Shown: positions 1 through 8,952, counted from the stretch's first letter. The stretch: DNA of 18,440 bases from DATHWB01 sp040905965 (GCA_040905965.1 JBBDQP010000095.1:1-18440); one strand, 5' to 3'. Program-made: numbers and translations. Notes: generated by a model from the sequence alone, not told the origin.

Positions 1-61
1 GTCGCCTGGGCAGACGCCGGCCACCCCGTCGACGACGAACCACCCGCCGGGTAGCGCTGGC

Positions 62-907
62 CTAGCTCGCTGCGATGGCTTGGGTGAGGGCTCGGCGGAT
101 CATCACTTTGGCGAGGTGGGTCTTGTATTCGACGGAGCCGTAGAGGTCTTCGAGCACCGTGATGCCTTCGACCGCCCGTTCGGCCGCCGAAGCCACCGCA
201 GAGTCGCTGCCGTCCGTGCCGACGATCGCCTCCATCACGCCCGGGGTCAGTTCCGGCTTGAGGCCCACCCCGGTGAGCGCGATGCGCGCGTCCGAGATCG
301 ACCCGTTGGACCGGCTCACCCAGGCCGACGCTCCGGCCACCGCGTAGTCGGTGTGGCCACCGCGCCGTCCGAGCTTGTCGTAGGCCGAGCCGCCGTCCAT
401 CTTCGGGATGCGGATCGACGTCAGGATCTCGTTTGGCTCCAGCGCCGAGGTCATCGCGTCGAGGAAAAAGTCCTCCGAGGCGATCTCTCTGGTGCCATTC
501 GGTCCCTGGGCGATGATCGTTCCGCCCAGCGCCAGCACCGCCGAAGGCTGGTCGGCGGCGATGTCGGCGTGCGCGACTGCACCACACGTGGTGCCGCGGC
601 TTCGCACCTGACGGTCCCCGGTCCACGCCGCGGCCGTCTTCAGCGCTGCCGGCACGTCCGAGGAAGCCGTCTTCTCGTGGGTGACCAGCGCCCCGATGGT
701 GATCGAATCGCCGTCGTCGCTGATATCGCCCAACCCGGACACTCGTCCGATGTCGACCACCAGGTCGGGGGACAGCAGCCGCAACTTCATCATCGGGATG
801 AGCGACATCCCGCCGGACATCACCTTGGCGAATTCGGCGTTACCGAGTTCTCTGACCGCCTCGTCGATGGAGGAGGCGGCGACGTAGTCGAAAGCTCTTG
901 GGTACAT
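62..907 (-). CDS. FAD-binding subunit of a molybdenum hydroxylase (CoxM-like)
   Basis: This is the medium, flavin-carrying subunit of a xanthine oxidase/CO dehydrogenase-family enzyme. It passes electrons from the iron-sulfur subunit to an acceptor in the cytoplasm. The 281-residue length matches the family. The N-terminus MYPRAFDYVAASSIDEAV is typical. The FAD-binding region shows VMSGGMSLIPMMKLRL (about residues 29-44), and RSRGTTCGAVAHADIAAD (about 103-120) matches the family's second FAD motif, usually of the form T-x-G-G. The ATG start at 907 is preceded by a strong AGGAGG ribosome site (plus-strand bases 913-918) five bases away, lying just after the stop of the large-subunit gene, so the two are cotranscribed with a 12-base gap. 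It ends with TAG at 62-64. The true substrate depends on the large subunit, which is form II. Confidence 0.93.
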   Translation of the reverse strand: MYPRAFDYVAASSIDEAVRELGNAEFAKVMSGGMSLIPMMKLRLLSPDLVVDIGRVSGLGDISDDGDSITIGALVTHEKTASSDVPAALKTAAAWTGDRQVRSRGTTCGAVAHADIAADQPSAVLALGGTIIAQGPNGTREIASEDFFLDAMTSALEPNEILTSIRIPKMDGGSAYDKLGRRGGHTDYAVAGASAWVSRSNGSISDARIALTGVGLKPELTPGVMEAIVGTDGSDSAVASAAERAVEGITVLEDLYGSVEYKTHLAKVMIRRALTQAIAAS

Positions 908-919
908 CCTGTCCTCCTC

Positions 920-3298
920 TCAGTTCTTCGCGTCTTGCATCGCCTGCCACACACGCTTCGGCCGCATCGGCATGTCGACGTGTTTGACGCCGAGGTCTGC
1001 GAGTGCGTCGACCACGGCGTTGACCAGGGTCTGTGCCGATCCGATGGTCCCTGCCTCACCGACGCCTTTGACGCCAAGCGGGTTCACATCGGTCGGTGTC
1101 ACCGTCCTGTGCAACTCATAGTTGGGCACGTCTGCGGCCGTCGGCATCGGGTAGTCGATGAGCCCGGCTGTCAGCAGGTTGCCTTCCGGGTCGTAGATGG
1201 CGTCTTCGAACAGCGCCTGGCCGATCCCCTGGGCGACCCCACCGTGGATCTGGCCGTCGACGATCATCGGGTTGATCACGTTGCCGCAGTCATCGACGTT
1301 GACCCAGCGCAGGATCTTCACATCGCCGGTGTCGGCGTCGACGCTGGCGAGACACGCCATCGTTCCGAACGGCCACGTCGCATTCGCCGGGCTGAAGATG
1401 GCGTGGGCTTCCATTCCGCCCTCCATCCCTTCGGGGAGCAGGTGCGGCTGGTAGGCGACCTTGGCGATCTCCTCCCACGTCACCGACTTGTCCGGGGATC
1501 CGGCGACATGCGCCGCCCCGTCTTCGAAGCGGATGTCGTCCTCGGATGCCTCCAACAGATGAGCGGCCACCTTGGCGGCCTTGTCCCGTACCTTGCCTGC
1601 AGCTTCAAAGGCCGCCGAACCGTCCACCGCCGCCGACCTCGAACCGAACGATCCGATCGAGATGGGCGCCTCCTTGGTGTCGCCGTAGGTGACGCGGATC
1701 TTGTCCATCTCGATCCCGGTCTGCTGGGAGACGATTTGAGACCACGTCGTCTTATGGCCCTGTCCGGACGGCCCGGTTCCGATGATCACGTTCGCCGTCC
1801 CGTCCGGATTGACCCGGACCACCCCAGACCCGTTGAACGCAGACGGCACCCCGTATTCGGCCCACGAGAATCCGAGGTCGACGAGGCCGGAAGGACCGAA
1901 TCCGCAGACTTCCATGTAGGTGGAGAGGCCCAGACCGGCGAGTTTGCCTTCCGCTCGCAGCCGGTCCCGTTCCGCCTTCATCTCGGCGTACTCGGGCAGG
2001 TCCAGCATCGCCTGCAGGTTGGTCCCGTAGTCGCCGGTGTCGATGGCGAACCCGACCGGCGAAATGGCAGAGGGGAAGTCCTCGTTGGGGATGAAGTTCT
2101 TCATCCGGACAGCGGCCGGATCCATCCCGATCTCGCGGGAGTACGCGTCCATGATGCGCTCGAGGTAGTAGATCGCCTCGGGTCGTCCTGCGCCTCGGTA
2201 GGCGTCGGTCGTCTGCATGTGGGTCGTGACGCAGTCGAGCTTGAGCCGTGTCGGGAACTTGTACTGACCCGACCCGACGAACACCCCGAGGAACGGGATG
2301 GCCACCGTGAAGTTCTGGGAGTACGCCCCCATATCGCAGATGGCGTCGAGTTCGTAGCCCAACACTTCGCCGTCGCGCGTGCCGGTGATCGTCGCCGTCC
2401 CGATCCACCCTCGACCCTGGATCGTGGACACGGCAGCCTCACGACGGGTCTCGGTGTACTTGACCGCCTTGCCGAGTTGCTGCGCTGCCCATGGCACGAG
2501 AATCTCGTCGGGGTAGACGTTCAATTTTGCCCCGAACCCGCCGCCGACTTCGGGGGCGATGCCGTGCACCTGGTTGTAGGGGATGCCCAGCACCTTGCCC
2601 ACTGCGCCAGCAACCGCGGAGATCATCTGGGAGGACGACCACACGGTCATTTCGCCGTATCCGCTGTTCCATTCGGCGACGACCGAGCGCGGCTCGATGG
2701 CAGTCGGGAGCAGACGCTGGTTGTTCATCTCCAGCGAGACGGTGACCGTGTCGTCACGAGCCTTGGCTTCGGCGATCTGATCGGCGAGTGCCGCCTGCGC
2801 TTCCTCGTCGGCACCGAACGGCGTGGTCCAGGTGATCAGGATGTTCGAGTCGAGACCGTCGTGGACTTTCACACGGTCCGAGGCGGCATCCTTGAGATCG
2901 ATGACGGGTTCGAGCACTTCGTAGTCGACAAAGACGGCGTCGGCGGCGTCCTGTGCTTGTGCCCGGGTGGCGGCGACCACCATGGCGACTGCCTCGCCCA
3001 TGTGCTTGACGATCCCGTCCGCCAACAGCGGCCTCACCTGACCGACCGGCACCTGAGCCGGCAGCGGACCGAGATGACGAACGTCATCGGCGGTGTAGAT
3101 CGCCTTCACACCCGGCATCGACCGCGCCTCCGCCGAGTCGATCGAAGTGATGGTGGCGTGGGCGTAGGGACTCCGTACGAACGCGACGTACAGCATTCCG
3201 GTGCGCTTGACATCGTCGACGTAGAGACCGGTTCCCGCGACGAGTGCCGGATCCTCCCGACGCCGGACGACTCCTCCGAGTGCGCTGGTGGTACTCAT
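920..3298 (-). CDS. Molybdopterin-binding large subunit of a form II CO dehydrogenase-like hydroxylase
   Basis: This 792-residue protein is the catalytic subunit of a xanthine oxidase-family enzyme, holding the Mo-molybdopterin cofactor. VGGGFGAK (residues 251-258) is a conserved cofactor-binding loop. AYRGAGR (366-372) occupies the active-site loop; this is the form II signature, whereas true aerobic CO oxidisers (form I) have AYxCSFR with the catalytic cysteine. GVGEAGT near the C-terminus puts the conserved catalytic glutamate at about residue 748. The open frame extends upstream to 3505, but that part is an antisense-like Arg-rich stretch inside the small-subunit gene. The start at 3298 is chosen because its ATG overlaps the small subunit's TGA (ATGA), and MSTTSALGG leads into the usual R-x-ED-P-x-L-x-G-x-G motif. 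Substrate unknown: form II enzymes act on various aldehydes or heterocycles, and CO use is doubtful. Confidence 0.93.
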   Translation of the reverse strand: MSTTSALGGVVRRREDPALVAGTGLYVDDVKRTGMLYVAFVRSPYAHATITSIDSAEARSMPGVKAIYTADDVRHLGPLPAQVPVGQVRPLLADGIVKHMGEAVAMVVAATRAQAQDAADAVFVDYEVLEPVIDLKDAASDRVKVHDGLDSNILITWTTPFGADEEAQAALADQIAEAKARDDTVTVSLEMNNQRLLPTAIEPRSVVAEWNSGYGEMTVWSSSQMISAVAGAVGKVLGIPYNQVHGIAPEVGGGFGAKLNVYPDEILVPWAAQQLGKAVKYTETRREAAVSTIQGRGWIGTATITGTRDGEVLGYELDAICDMGAYSQNFTVAIPFLGVFVGSGQYKFPTRLKLDCVTTHMQTTDAYRGAGRPEAIYYLERIMDAYSREIGMDPAAVRMKNFIPNEDFPSAISPVGFAIDTGDYGTNLQAMLDLPEYAEMKAERDRLRAEGKLAGLGLSTYMEVCGFGPSGLVDLGFSWAEYGVPSAFNGSGVVRVNPDGTANVIIGTGPSGQGHKTTWSQIVSQQTGIEMDKIRVTYGDTKEAPISIGSFGSRSAAVDGSAAFEAAGKVRDKAAKVAAHLLEASEDDIRFEDGAAHVAGSPDKSVTWEEIAKVAYQPHLLPEGMEGGMEAHAIFSPANATWPFGTMACLASVDADTGDVKILRWVNVDDCGNVINPMIVDGQIHGGVAQGIGQALFEDAIYDPEGNLLTAGLIDYPMPTAADVPNYELHRTVTPTDVNPLGVKGVGEAGTIGSAQTLVNAVVDALADLGVKHVDMPMRPKRVWQAMQDAKN

Positions 3299-3795
3299 GC
3301 CGTCGCCTCCCATTCGGCCGGCGCAGGCGTCTCGCCGCGCATCTTGGATGCGGCGTAGTCGATGGCTTTCACGATGTTGTGATAGCCCGTGCACCGACAC
3401 AGATTGCCTTCGATGCCGTGGCGGATCTCGTCTTCGGAGGGGCTGGGGTTCTCGGCCAGCAGCCCGGCTGCGGACATGATCATCCCGGGCGTGCAGTAAC
3501 CGCACTGCAGGCCGTGCCGCTCCCAGAAGCCCTCCTGGATCGGGTGCATCTGGTCACCATCGGCGAGGCCTTCGATGGTGGTGACGTCTGCACCGGCGGC
3601 CTGTACCGCCAGCATGGTGCACGACTTCACGGACTTGCCGTCCAGGACCACCGTGCAGGCGCCGCAGTAGGACGTTTCACAACCGACATGGGTGCCGGTC
3701 AGGTCGAGGTTCTCCCGGATGAAATGGACGAGAAGGGTTCTCGGTTCGACGTCGGCCGAAACCGATTCCCCATTGACAGTCAGCGACACTTGCAA
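3295..3795 (-). CDS. 2Fe-2S small subunit of a molybdenum hydroxylase (CoxS-like)
   Basis: This 166-residue protein is the electron-transfer subunit with two [2Fe-2S] clusters. The plant-ferredoxin-type cluster ligands are Cys39, Cys44, Cys47 and Cys59 (GCETSYCGAC then KSC). The second, family-specific cluster uses Cys98, Cys101, Cys133 and Cys135 (QCGYCTPGM and NLCRCTGY). All eight cysteines are present, so it looks functional. It is first in an S-L-M operon, the order typical of form II clusters, while form I cox operons run M-S-L. The start is TTG at 3795, supported by AAGGAG (plus-strand 3803-3808) seven bases upstream; a GTG two codons in is a weaker alternative. The gene overlaps the next by four bases. 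The 130 bases upstream are non-coding and should hold the operon promoter, but no clear hexamers stand out. No Cox maturation gene lies in the window. Confidence 0.94.
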   Translation of the reverse strand: MQVSLTVNGESVSADVEPRTLLVHFIRENLDLTGTHVGCETSYCGACTVVLDGKSVKSCTMLAVQAAGADVTTIEGLADGDQMHPIQEGFWERHGLQCGYCTPGMIMSAAGLLAENPSPSEDEIRHGIEGNLCRCTGYHNIVKAIDYAASKMRGETPAPAEWEATA

Positions 3796-3925
3796 GAGAA
3801 GTCTCCTTCGGACGACATACCCCGAACCTAATCGCCGCTGCTGCCCCGTGAGACGTCAGTCCACCGACTTTTCCACAGGAGATTCCCAACAGCAGACCTC
3901 ACCGCAGATCCCCGCGACCAACAGC

Positions 3926-6502
3926 TCAGCGGGTGATCACGATTCGCTGGTTCGCCGACACGTCTGTGCGCCGCTCGATAGTTCCGTCCGGCCACCGCAC
4001 GACCACGTCGACGGCTTCCCGATCGTCGATCCCAAAATGGGCTCTGGGATCTTCGGACGCCAGATAGCTGCCACCGATCCGGAGCTCCCGTGTCAGCACC
4101 CGTCCGTCGGTCAACTCCACCATGACCATCGTCCCGGGCTCGGCCGGCTTCACCTCCACCGACAACCATCCGGACAATGCGCCTTCGTTCCTGAGCAGCA
4201 CGACATCACGCCCGATCTGGTTGACGGCGACGTCGAGGTCCCCGTCGTGGTCGAAGTCGGCAACCGCGCTGCCACGGGCACGGAGCGGCCCGACGCCGTC
4301 CAATTCCACCCGCTCCGTCCAGTCACGCAGCTCTCCCGGTTGTCCTTCCGAGAAGAGGTTCCCGAAAAGCCTCACCAACTCTTCGTCTCGCTCCGTGCCT
4401 TCCATCGGCACCCGACCGTTGACGACCAGAAGGTCGAGATCGGTGTCATTGTCGAAGTCGCCCCAGGTGGCTCCCCAGCCGGTGTCGCCGACTCCGAAAC
4501 CCGCCAGGCCGACGCGATAGGTGACGAAATCGAAGGCGAGATCCTCGCCGCTTCGTTGGTTGCGATAGAGGGCATGGAACTCCACGTCCCAATTGGTGAC
4601 GAAGAGGTCCATCCCGCCATCCTCGTCGAAGTCGCCTGCGGCGATCCCCATCCCGCTCCCGGAGTCCCCCACTCCTGCGTCGATCGTCATGTCGACGAAT
4701 TCGAAGCCGAGCGACCCGTCACCAGCCCGATTCTCATAGAGGCGGTTGGGATGCCCGTCATTGGCGACGTACAGGTCGAGATCGCCGTCACCATCGATAT
4801 CGGAGAACACGGCCCCGAGGGTGCGATCCTCCTCGATCAGTCTCGCCTCCCGCGTCACGGCCTCGAAGTGTCCCGAACCGTCGTTGAGGTACAGGTGGTT
4901 GACGATGCCCAAGAAATCCTGGGGGAAGGCCCCGCTGGGCTTGTCGATCATCTTCTCGGGGTCGATGTAGGACCCGACGAACAGATCCAGGTCTCTGTCA
5001 CCGTCGACATCGCCCACCGCTGCAGCCGAACTCCAACCCGGCGTGTCGACACCGGCCGCGGCGGCCACTTCGGTGAATCGGCCCTCACCGTCGCTCATCA
5101 GCAGAGCATTCGGGCCGTCGGCGGTGACGTAGAGATCGGTGTGACCGTCACCGTCGAAGTCGGCCGCCACGCAGCCCATTCCCCGGTGGGCGAGGTCGGC
5201 GCCGCTGCCGTCGCTCACGTTCTCGAATGCTCCCTCGACGTTCCGGTAGAGCTGATTGCGGGGCAGGCCCCCCTGATCCTCCCAATAGCCGACCTCGGAG
5301 ACGGCATGGCTGTTGACGACGTACAGGTCGAGCCAGCCGTCCCCGTCGAAATCGATCCAGCAGAGTCCACCGCCCATCATGGCCGTCGTATCCATCGAGA
5401 CCTCGGTCTGGAATGCCCCGTGACGAAAGTCCAACCCCACGTCGGAGGCGACGTCGGTGAAGCGCCAGGGTGCTGCCGCCTGCTGGCTGACATCGTCGGG
5501 GGGCTCGTCGAAGGTCACCCGCAACACGCGTCCGGCGAAGATCTCGCTCACGTAGATGGATCCGTCAGGACCGATCGCCAGGGCACCGGGAAAGTCCAGC
5601 CCTTCCAGCACCGGCTCTACCCGATCGTCCACCACCCGGCTGAGCCTCCCCGTCCCCGGCTGATAACCCTCGCCTGTGAAGCAGGACGCGTCGGGTTCGA
5701 ACCGGGCGAATTCGAGCAGCCAGATGGTCCCGTCGTCTGCCCGGGCCACATCGATCGGCATGTTCAGCCCTGCCACCACCGTCCGCTCGCCGCGCTGTCC
5801 GTCGATAGCCACCAGCCGGCCGGACCCCGCCGGATAGGGGCAGCCACCGGTGAGGGTCACGTAGAACTCGCCGCCCACCCGAGCGATCCCCGTCGGAACC
5901 GCATCGATCCGCAGCGAGGGGTTCCCCGGGGCCGGGAGGTGATCGAAGCGATGGATGAAAGAAGTGGTGCCGTCGGGATTGCGGGCCGCGACCCCGTTCT
6001 CGCTGGCGTCGGTGACCACCGGAGACCCATCTTCGGTGAAAGCGATGTCGAAGGGGTTCACCAGTTCCACCCGGTTGAGCGGCGTCATGTCCGTCCCGAG
6101 ATCGTCCGGGCTCAGCACGAGTCCGGTCGCCACACTGGCGGGAGTCGGAGTGGGGAAGGTGAGCAGACTGCCCCTGGCGAAATGGGCGGTGTACACCGTG
6201 CTTCCGTCCGGGGACACGCCCACCATCGGAACCCCCGACAGATCCCCTGAGTCCCGACTGCTGGGCAGGCCCGAGACCACCCGGTCGACGCGACCGTCGA
6301 CGATCAGGCTCACGCCGGCGCTGTCGTCGTTCCCGCCGGTGCCTTCCTCGGCGACCAGCAACGATCCGTCGGCGAGGACGACCAGCCCGATCGGGTTGAT
6401 GAGGCCCTCCGCCACCACCTCGATTCGGGCTTCGTGCTCCTCACCGATGCTGACACACGCCGCCAACATCAATGCGAGAAGAGATAGCGGCCACAGCCTC
6501 AA
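3926..6502 (-). CDS. Surface lipoprotein with two beta-propellers and an ASPIC/UnbV C-terminal domain
   Basis: This is a predicted 858-residue lipoprotein of unknown job. The signal peptide MRLWPLSLLALMLAAC gives a lipobox ending at Cys16. Residues about 20-360 resemble ScyD/ScyE- or NHL-type propellers (NPIGLVVLADGSLLVAEE, NPFDIAFTEDGSPVVTDASENG, DGSIYVSEIFAGRVLRV). From about residue 365 it follows the CRTAC1/ASPIC pattern: an opening FRHG...MGGGLCW, then seven VCBS/FG-GAP repeats with DxDxDG-like calcium loops (DFDGDGWLD, DFDGDGHTD, DVDGDRDLD, DIDGDGDLD, DFDEDGGMD, DFDNDTDLD, DFDHDGDLD). The final 80 residues are an ASPIC/UnbV domain ending VVRWPDGTIERR. The start is inferred: no ATG precedes the signal peptide, and the TTG at 6502 overlaps the phosphodiesterase stop (TTGA). 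The open frame runs 33 codons further upstream without adding domain sequence. Coupling to the transporter cluster suggests a linked extracellular role, which is inference. Confidence 0.88.
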   Translation of the reverse strand: MRLWPLSLLALMLAACVSIGEEHEARIEVVAEGLINPIGLVVLADGSLLVAEEGTGGNDDSAGVSLIVDGRVDRVVSGLPSSRDSGDLSGVPMVGVSPDGSTVYTAHFARGSLLTFPTPTPASVATGLVLSPDDLGTDMTPLNRVELVNPFDIAFTEDGSPVVTDASENGVAARNPDGTTSFIHRFDHLPAPGNPSLRIDAVPTGIARVGGEFYVTLTGGCPYPAGSGRLVAIDGQRGERTVVAGLNMPIDVARADDGTIWLLEFARFEPDASCFTGEGYQPGTGRLSRVVDDRVEPVLEGLDFPGALAIGPDGSIYVSEIFAGRVLRVTFDEPPDDVSQQAAAPWRFTDVASDVGLDFRHGAFQTEVSMDTTAMMGGGLCWIDFDGDGWLDLYVVNSHAVSEVGYWEDQGGLPRNQLYRNVEGAFENVSDGSGADLAHRGMGCVAADFDGDGHTDLYVTADGPNALLMSDGEGRFTEVAAAAGVDTPGWSSAAAVGDVDGDRDLDLFVGSYIDPEKMIDKPSGAFPQDFLGIVNHLYLNDGSGHFEAVTREARLIEEDRTLGAVFSDIDGDGDLDLYVANDGHPNRLYENRAGDGSLGFEFVDMTIDAGVGDSGSGMGIAAGDFDEDGGMDLFVTNWDVEFHALYRNQRSGEDLAFDFVTYRVGLAGFGVGDTGWGATWGDFDNDTDLDLLVVNGRVPMEGTERDEELVRLFGNLFSEGQPGELRDWTERVELDGVGPLRARGSAVADFDHDGDLDVAVNQIGRDVVLLRNEGALSGWLSVEVKPAEPGTMVMVELTDGRVLTRELRIGGSYLASEDPRAHFGIDDREAVDVVVRWPDGTIERRTDVSANQRIVITR

Positions 6503-7551
6503 CGACGGCCCGCCGGTGCCAGATCGGGCCGGTCCGTAATGATCCCGTCGACACCCAACGTGATCAGATTGTCCATCAGTTCGGAATCGTTCACAGTCCA
6601 CGGGATCACTTTCAGGCCGGCCCGATGCGCGGCCGCCAACGTAGCGCTATCCACCTCCCGCCAATCCGGGGACCAGATGGAAGCCCCCTGGTCCACCCAC
6701 CGTTCGAAGTCGGTCGGATCCCCACGACGTGTGAGCACCGAGAGCCGGATGTCGGGCGCTATCGATCCAAGCGCCCACAATGAACGATGGTCGAAGCTCT
6801 GGACGACCACCCGGTCCCTCAGGTCTCGAGCGTCGATCTCCTCCAGCAAGGCCAGTTCGAATGCGCCGGGGGAGATCCCGTCGAAGGTGTCGTCGATGTA
6901 TCCGGGATGGTCCGGCCGCCGCTTCAGCTCGAGGTTGAACTCGACGCGGCCGGCTCGTTCACCGAGGGCCGCCGCCGTCGTCTCCGCGCGGGCATATGCA
7001 TCCACGAAGTCGAAGATCTGTCCGACTTCGACGATGCCGTACCGGTCTCCCGCCAACCCGGAGTTGGTGACTGTCTGATCAGGGAAACTGGTGGGGTCGG
7101 GATTGCGGTCACATCGATAGCCGGCAAGTTCGGCGACGGTCAACCGGGAGACCATCAACTCGACAGAGCCAGTCGCGAGGACGTCGGGGTCGGGCACCGG
7201 AAGCGAAGCCGACGGATCGACCCCGCACTTGGACGGGTCGATCTTCGGATCGTGCCAGGCCACCACCCGGCGGTCGGAGCTGAAATGCAGATCCAGTTCC
7301 ACAGTCGACACCCCCGCATCGAGGGCGGCTTCGACAGCCGGCAACGTGTTCTCGGGGCGGAGACCGCGGGCACCTCGATGACCCTGGAGGTCATAGGGGA
7401 TATTCACCTTCGAGCCTGGCTCAGGCACGTCGATCATCTCCCCCGGCTGGGTGGGTGCACACGCCGTGACTGCGACCAACAGCGCCGCGCCGACGGCGGA
7501 CTTGCGCCACGCCACCGGAGGAAGCCGGTCTGTCACGATCGGTCGGATCAA
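6499..7551 (-). CDS. Glycerophosphodiester phosphodiesterase, predicted exported lipoprotein
   Basis: This hydrolyses glycerophosphodiesters to glycerol 3-phosphate and an alcohol. The GDPD fold is shown by QGHRGARGLRPENTLPA with His58-Arg59 and Glu67, then VELDLHF with Glu85 and Asp87, and VVAWHD with His100, which gives the family catalytic set HR...ExD...H. The C-terminal VIPWTVNDSELMDNLITLGVDGIITDRPD is the usual end of the barrel. The segment KSAVGAALLVAVTAC ends in a plausible lipobox (Cys31), so it should sit outside the membrane like GlpQ rather than in the cytosol like E. coli UgpQ. Start choice is uncertain: TTG at 7551 overlaps the binding-protein stop (TTGA), but GTG codons 6 and 13 would also keep the signal peptide. 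It sits directly after the ugpB-like gene, so it probably feeds that transporter. An insert of about 50 residues with several Pro and Asp follows the catalytic His100. Confidence 0.9.
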   Translation of the reverse strand: MIRPIVTDRLPPVAWRKSAVGAALLVAVTACAPTQPGEMIDVPEPGSKVNIPYDLQGHRGARGLRPENTLPAVEAALDAGVSTVELDLHFSSDRRVVAWHDPKIDPSKCGVDPSASLPVPDPDVLATGSVELMVSRLTVAELAGYRCDRNPDPTSFPDQTVTNSGLAGDRYGIVEVGQIFDFVDAYARAETTAAALGERAGRVEFNLELKRRPDHPGYIDDTFDGISPGAFELALLEEIDARDLRDRVVVQSFDHRSLWALGSIAPDIRLSVLTRRGDPTDFERWVDQGASIWSPDWREVDSATLAAAHRAGLKVIPWTVNDSELMDNLITLGVDGIITDRPDLAPAGRR

Positions 7552-8921
7552 CCGCCGAAGAACTCGTTGTAGTCAGACAGAGCCGCGTTCGCCTGCTCTG
7601 CCGCCTGGTCGAGTGCCTCCTGAGGTGACATGCCGCCGTCGAGCACAGCGCTGTACGCCTCAACGACGATTCGCCTGATCTCCGGGAAGGGTCCCGCCCG
7701 GCCACCGAGTACCGCATAGTTGGTGGAGCCGTCGTCCAGCGTGGTCCTGGTCGCAGCCAGCTGATCGATCGCCGTGCGGAAGTTGGGGTTCTCGTCCCAG
7801 AACTGGGCGAGTTCTGCCGGTGGGTCGCTCTGGAGCGAGGCCAGCACCGGGAAGTATCCCGTCTCCGTGTGCCACGTGATCTGCGGGTCGGACTCGGTCA
7901 TGAACCGCATGAAGTCCCATGCTGCCGCATTCTCCGCAGGATCACCCGAGTCAAGCAGCCACAGTGCCGCCCCGCCGATCGCCACCCCGTTGCGTTCGCT
8001 CGAATCGCTGTGCGGGATGAAGGCGGTCTTCACCTCGAAGCCGGCGTTGTCCACGAAGCCTCTGGCTCCTGCCGTGGAGTCGAAGATCATGGCGGCGTCG
8101 TTGGCGAAGAACACGCTGTCCGTATCAGACCAGGTGTTGCCAAGGTTGGGCGCCTGGCCATTCACCATCAGGCCGGTGAGGAACTCGAAGACCTCGACAC
8201 CCTGGCCGGTGTTGAATTCGACTTCGGTAGCCCGCCCAGTGCGGCCGTTGTTCTCGTTGAAGTACAGACCGCCGCTGTTCGCCAGGATCTGTTCGAAGTA
8301 CCAGCCCACGGTCCCAAACGTCACGCAGAACTCGACGCCTGATTCCTGGATGGCCTCGCAGTAGTCGAGGAAGGTGCTGAAGTCCCAGTCTTGCGGCGGC
8401 GCTTCCAGACCGGCCGCTTCGAACATCTCGGCGTTGTAGTAGACGATCGGCGTGCTCGAGTTGAACGCCAGTGCCACCATGCCTTCTTCGTCCGAGTAGT
8501 AGTCCCGCGGCGCTCCCAAGAAGGCGTCACCCTCGCCCGACTCCATCAATTCGTGCGCCGGAATCAATTTGCCAGTGTCGAACATGGTCTGGGCGGCCAG
8601 ATCGAAGTTCTGGGTGATGTTCGGAGCGGTGTCCGCTTCGAACGCCGCCAACAACGCGTTGTACGTGTCGTCGTAGGAACCTTGGAACGTGGCCTCCACG
8701 ATCACGGCGTCCTGGCTGGCGTTGTAGTCGGTCACCAACTGGTCGACGACGGCGCCGAGATCGTCGGCCATGGCATGCCAGAACTCGATCGTGATCGGGT
8801 CTCCGCTGGCTTCCACGACGGTGGTCTCCGTCGTCTCATCGGTGCCTTCCTCGCCGGCGCAGGCTGATGCCACCAGGGCGAGTGCCAACAACACCGCTGT
8901 GCTGTATCTCCATCGGCTCAT
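7548..8921 (-). CDS. ABC transporter substrate-binding lipoprotein, UgpB-like (glycerol 3-phosphate or glycerophosphodiester)
   Basis: This 457-residue protein captures a phosphorylated glycerol compound outside the membrane for import. The signal MSRWRYSTAVLLALALVASAC gives lipid Cys21, followed by a Glu/Thr-rich linker. The mature part tracks UgpB closely: IEFWHAM, then FNSSTPIVYYN (residues 153-163), GWYFEQILANSGG, GGAALWLL and WHTETGYFPV (350-359). These match E. coli UgpB segments that I recall as NSSTPVLYYN, GGASLWV and WHQKTGYLP. The ATG at 8921 has AAGGAG (plus-strand 8931-8936) nine bases upstream. It lies 31 bases after the ugpE-like gene and overlaps the phosphodiesterase gene by four bases. 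UgpB family members differ in preferring glycerol 3-phosphate or glycerophosphocholine, and the sequence alone does not settle which applies. A maltose- or other sugar-binding protein is a less likely reading. Confidence 0.88.
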   Translation of the reverse strand: MSRWRYSTAVLLALALVASACAGEEGTDETTETTVVEASGDPITIEFWHAMADDLGAVVDQLVTDYNASQDAVIVEATFQGSYDDTYNALLAAFEADTAPNITQNFDLAAQTMFDTGKLIPAHELMESGEGDAFLGAPRDYYSDEEGMVALAFNSSTPIVYYNAEMFEAAGLEAPPQDWDFSTFLDYCEAIQESGVEFCVTFGTVGWYFEQILANSGGLYFNENNGRTGRATEVEFNTGQGVEVFEFLTGLMVNGQAPNLGNTWSDTDSVFFANDAAMIFDSTAGARGFVDNAGFEVKTAFIPHSDSSERNGVAIGGAALWLLDSGDPAENAAAWDFMRFMTESDPQITWHTETGYFPVLASLQSDPPAELAQFWDENPNFRTAIDQLAATRTTLDDGSTNYAVLGGRAGPFPEIRRIVVEAYSAVLDGGMSPQEALDQAAEQANAALSDYNEFFGG

Positions 8922-8952
8922 TTTCTTCGTCTCCTTCGTTGCTCGATTTCGG

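Noticed and set aside
1..54. Possible C-terminal end of a plus-strand gene, open from base 1 to TAG at 52-54
   Set aside because: Seventeen codons with no recognisable motif are too few to support a gene call.
80..3358. Open frame of 1092 codons on the plus strand opposite the Mo-hydroxylase genes
   Set aside because: It is rich in Arg, His, Asp and Val with no domain, spans antisense to three well-supported genes, and has no ribosome site. GC-rich codon bias on the other strand explains it.
3692..6250. Open frame of 852 codons on the plus strand opposite the propeller lipoprotein
   Set aside because: Same antisense shadow effect; repeated DV-rich segments simply mirror the DxDxDG repeats of the real gene.
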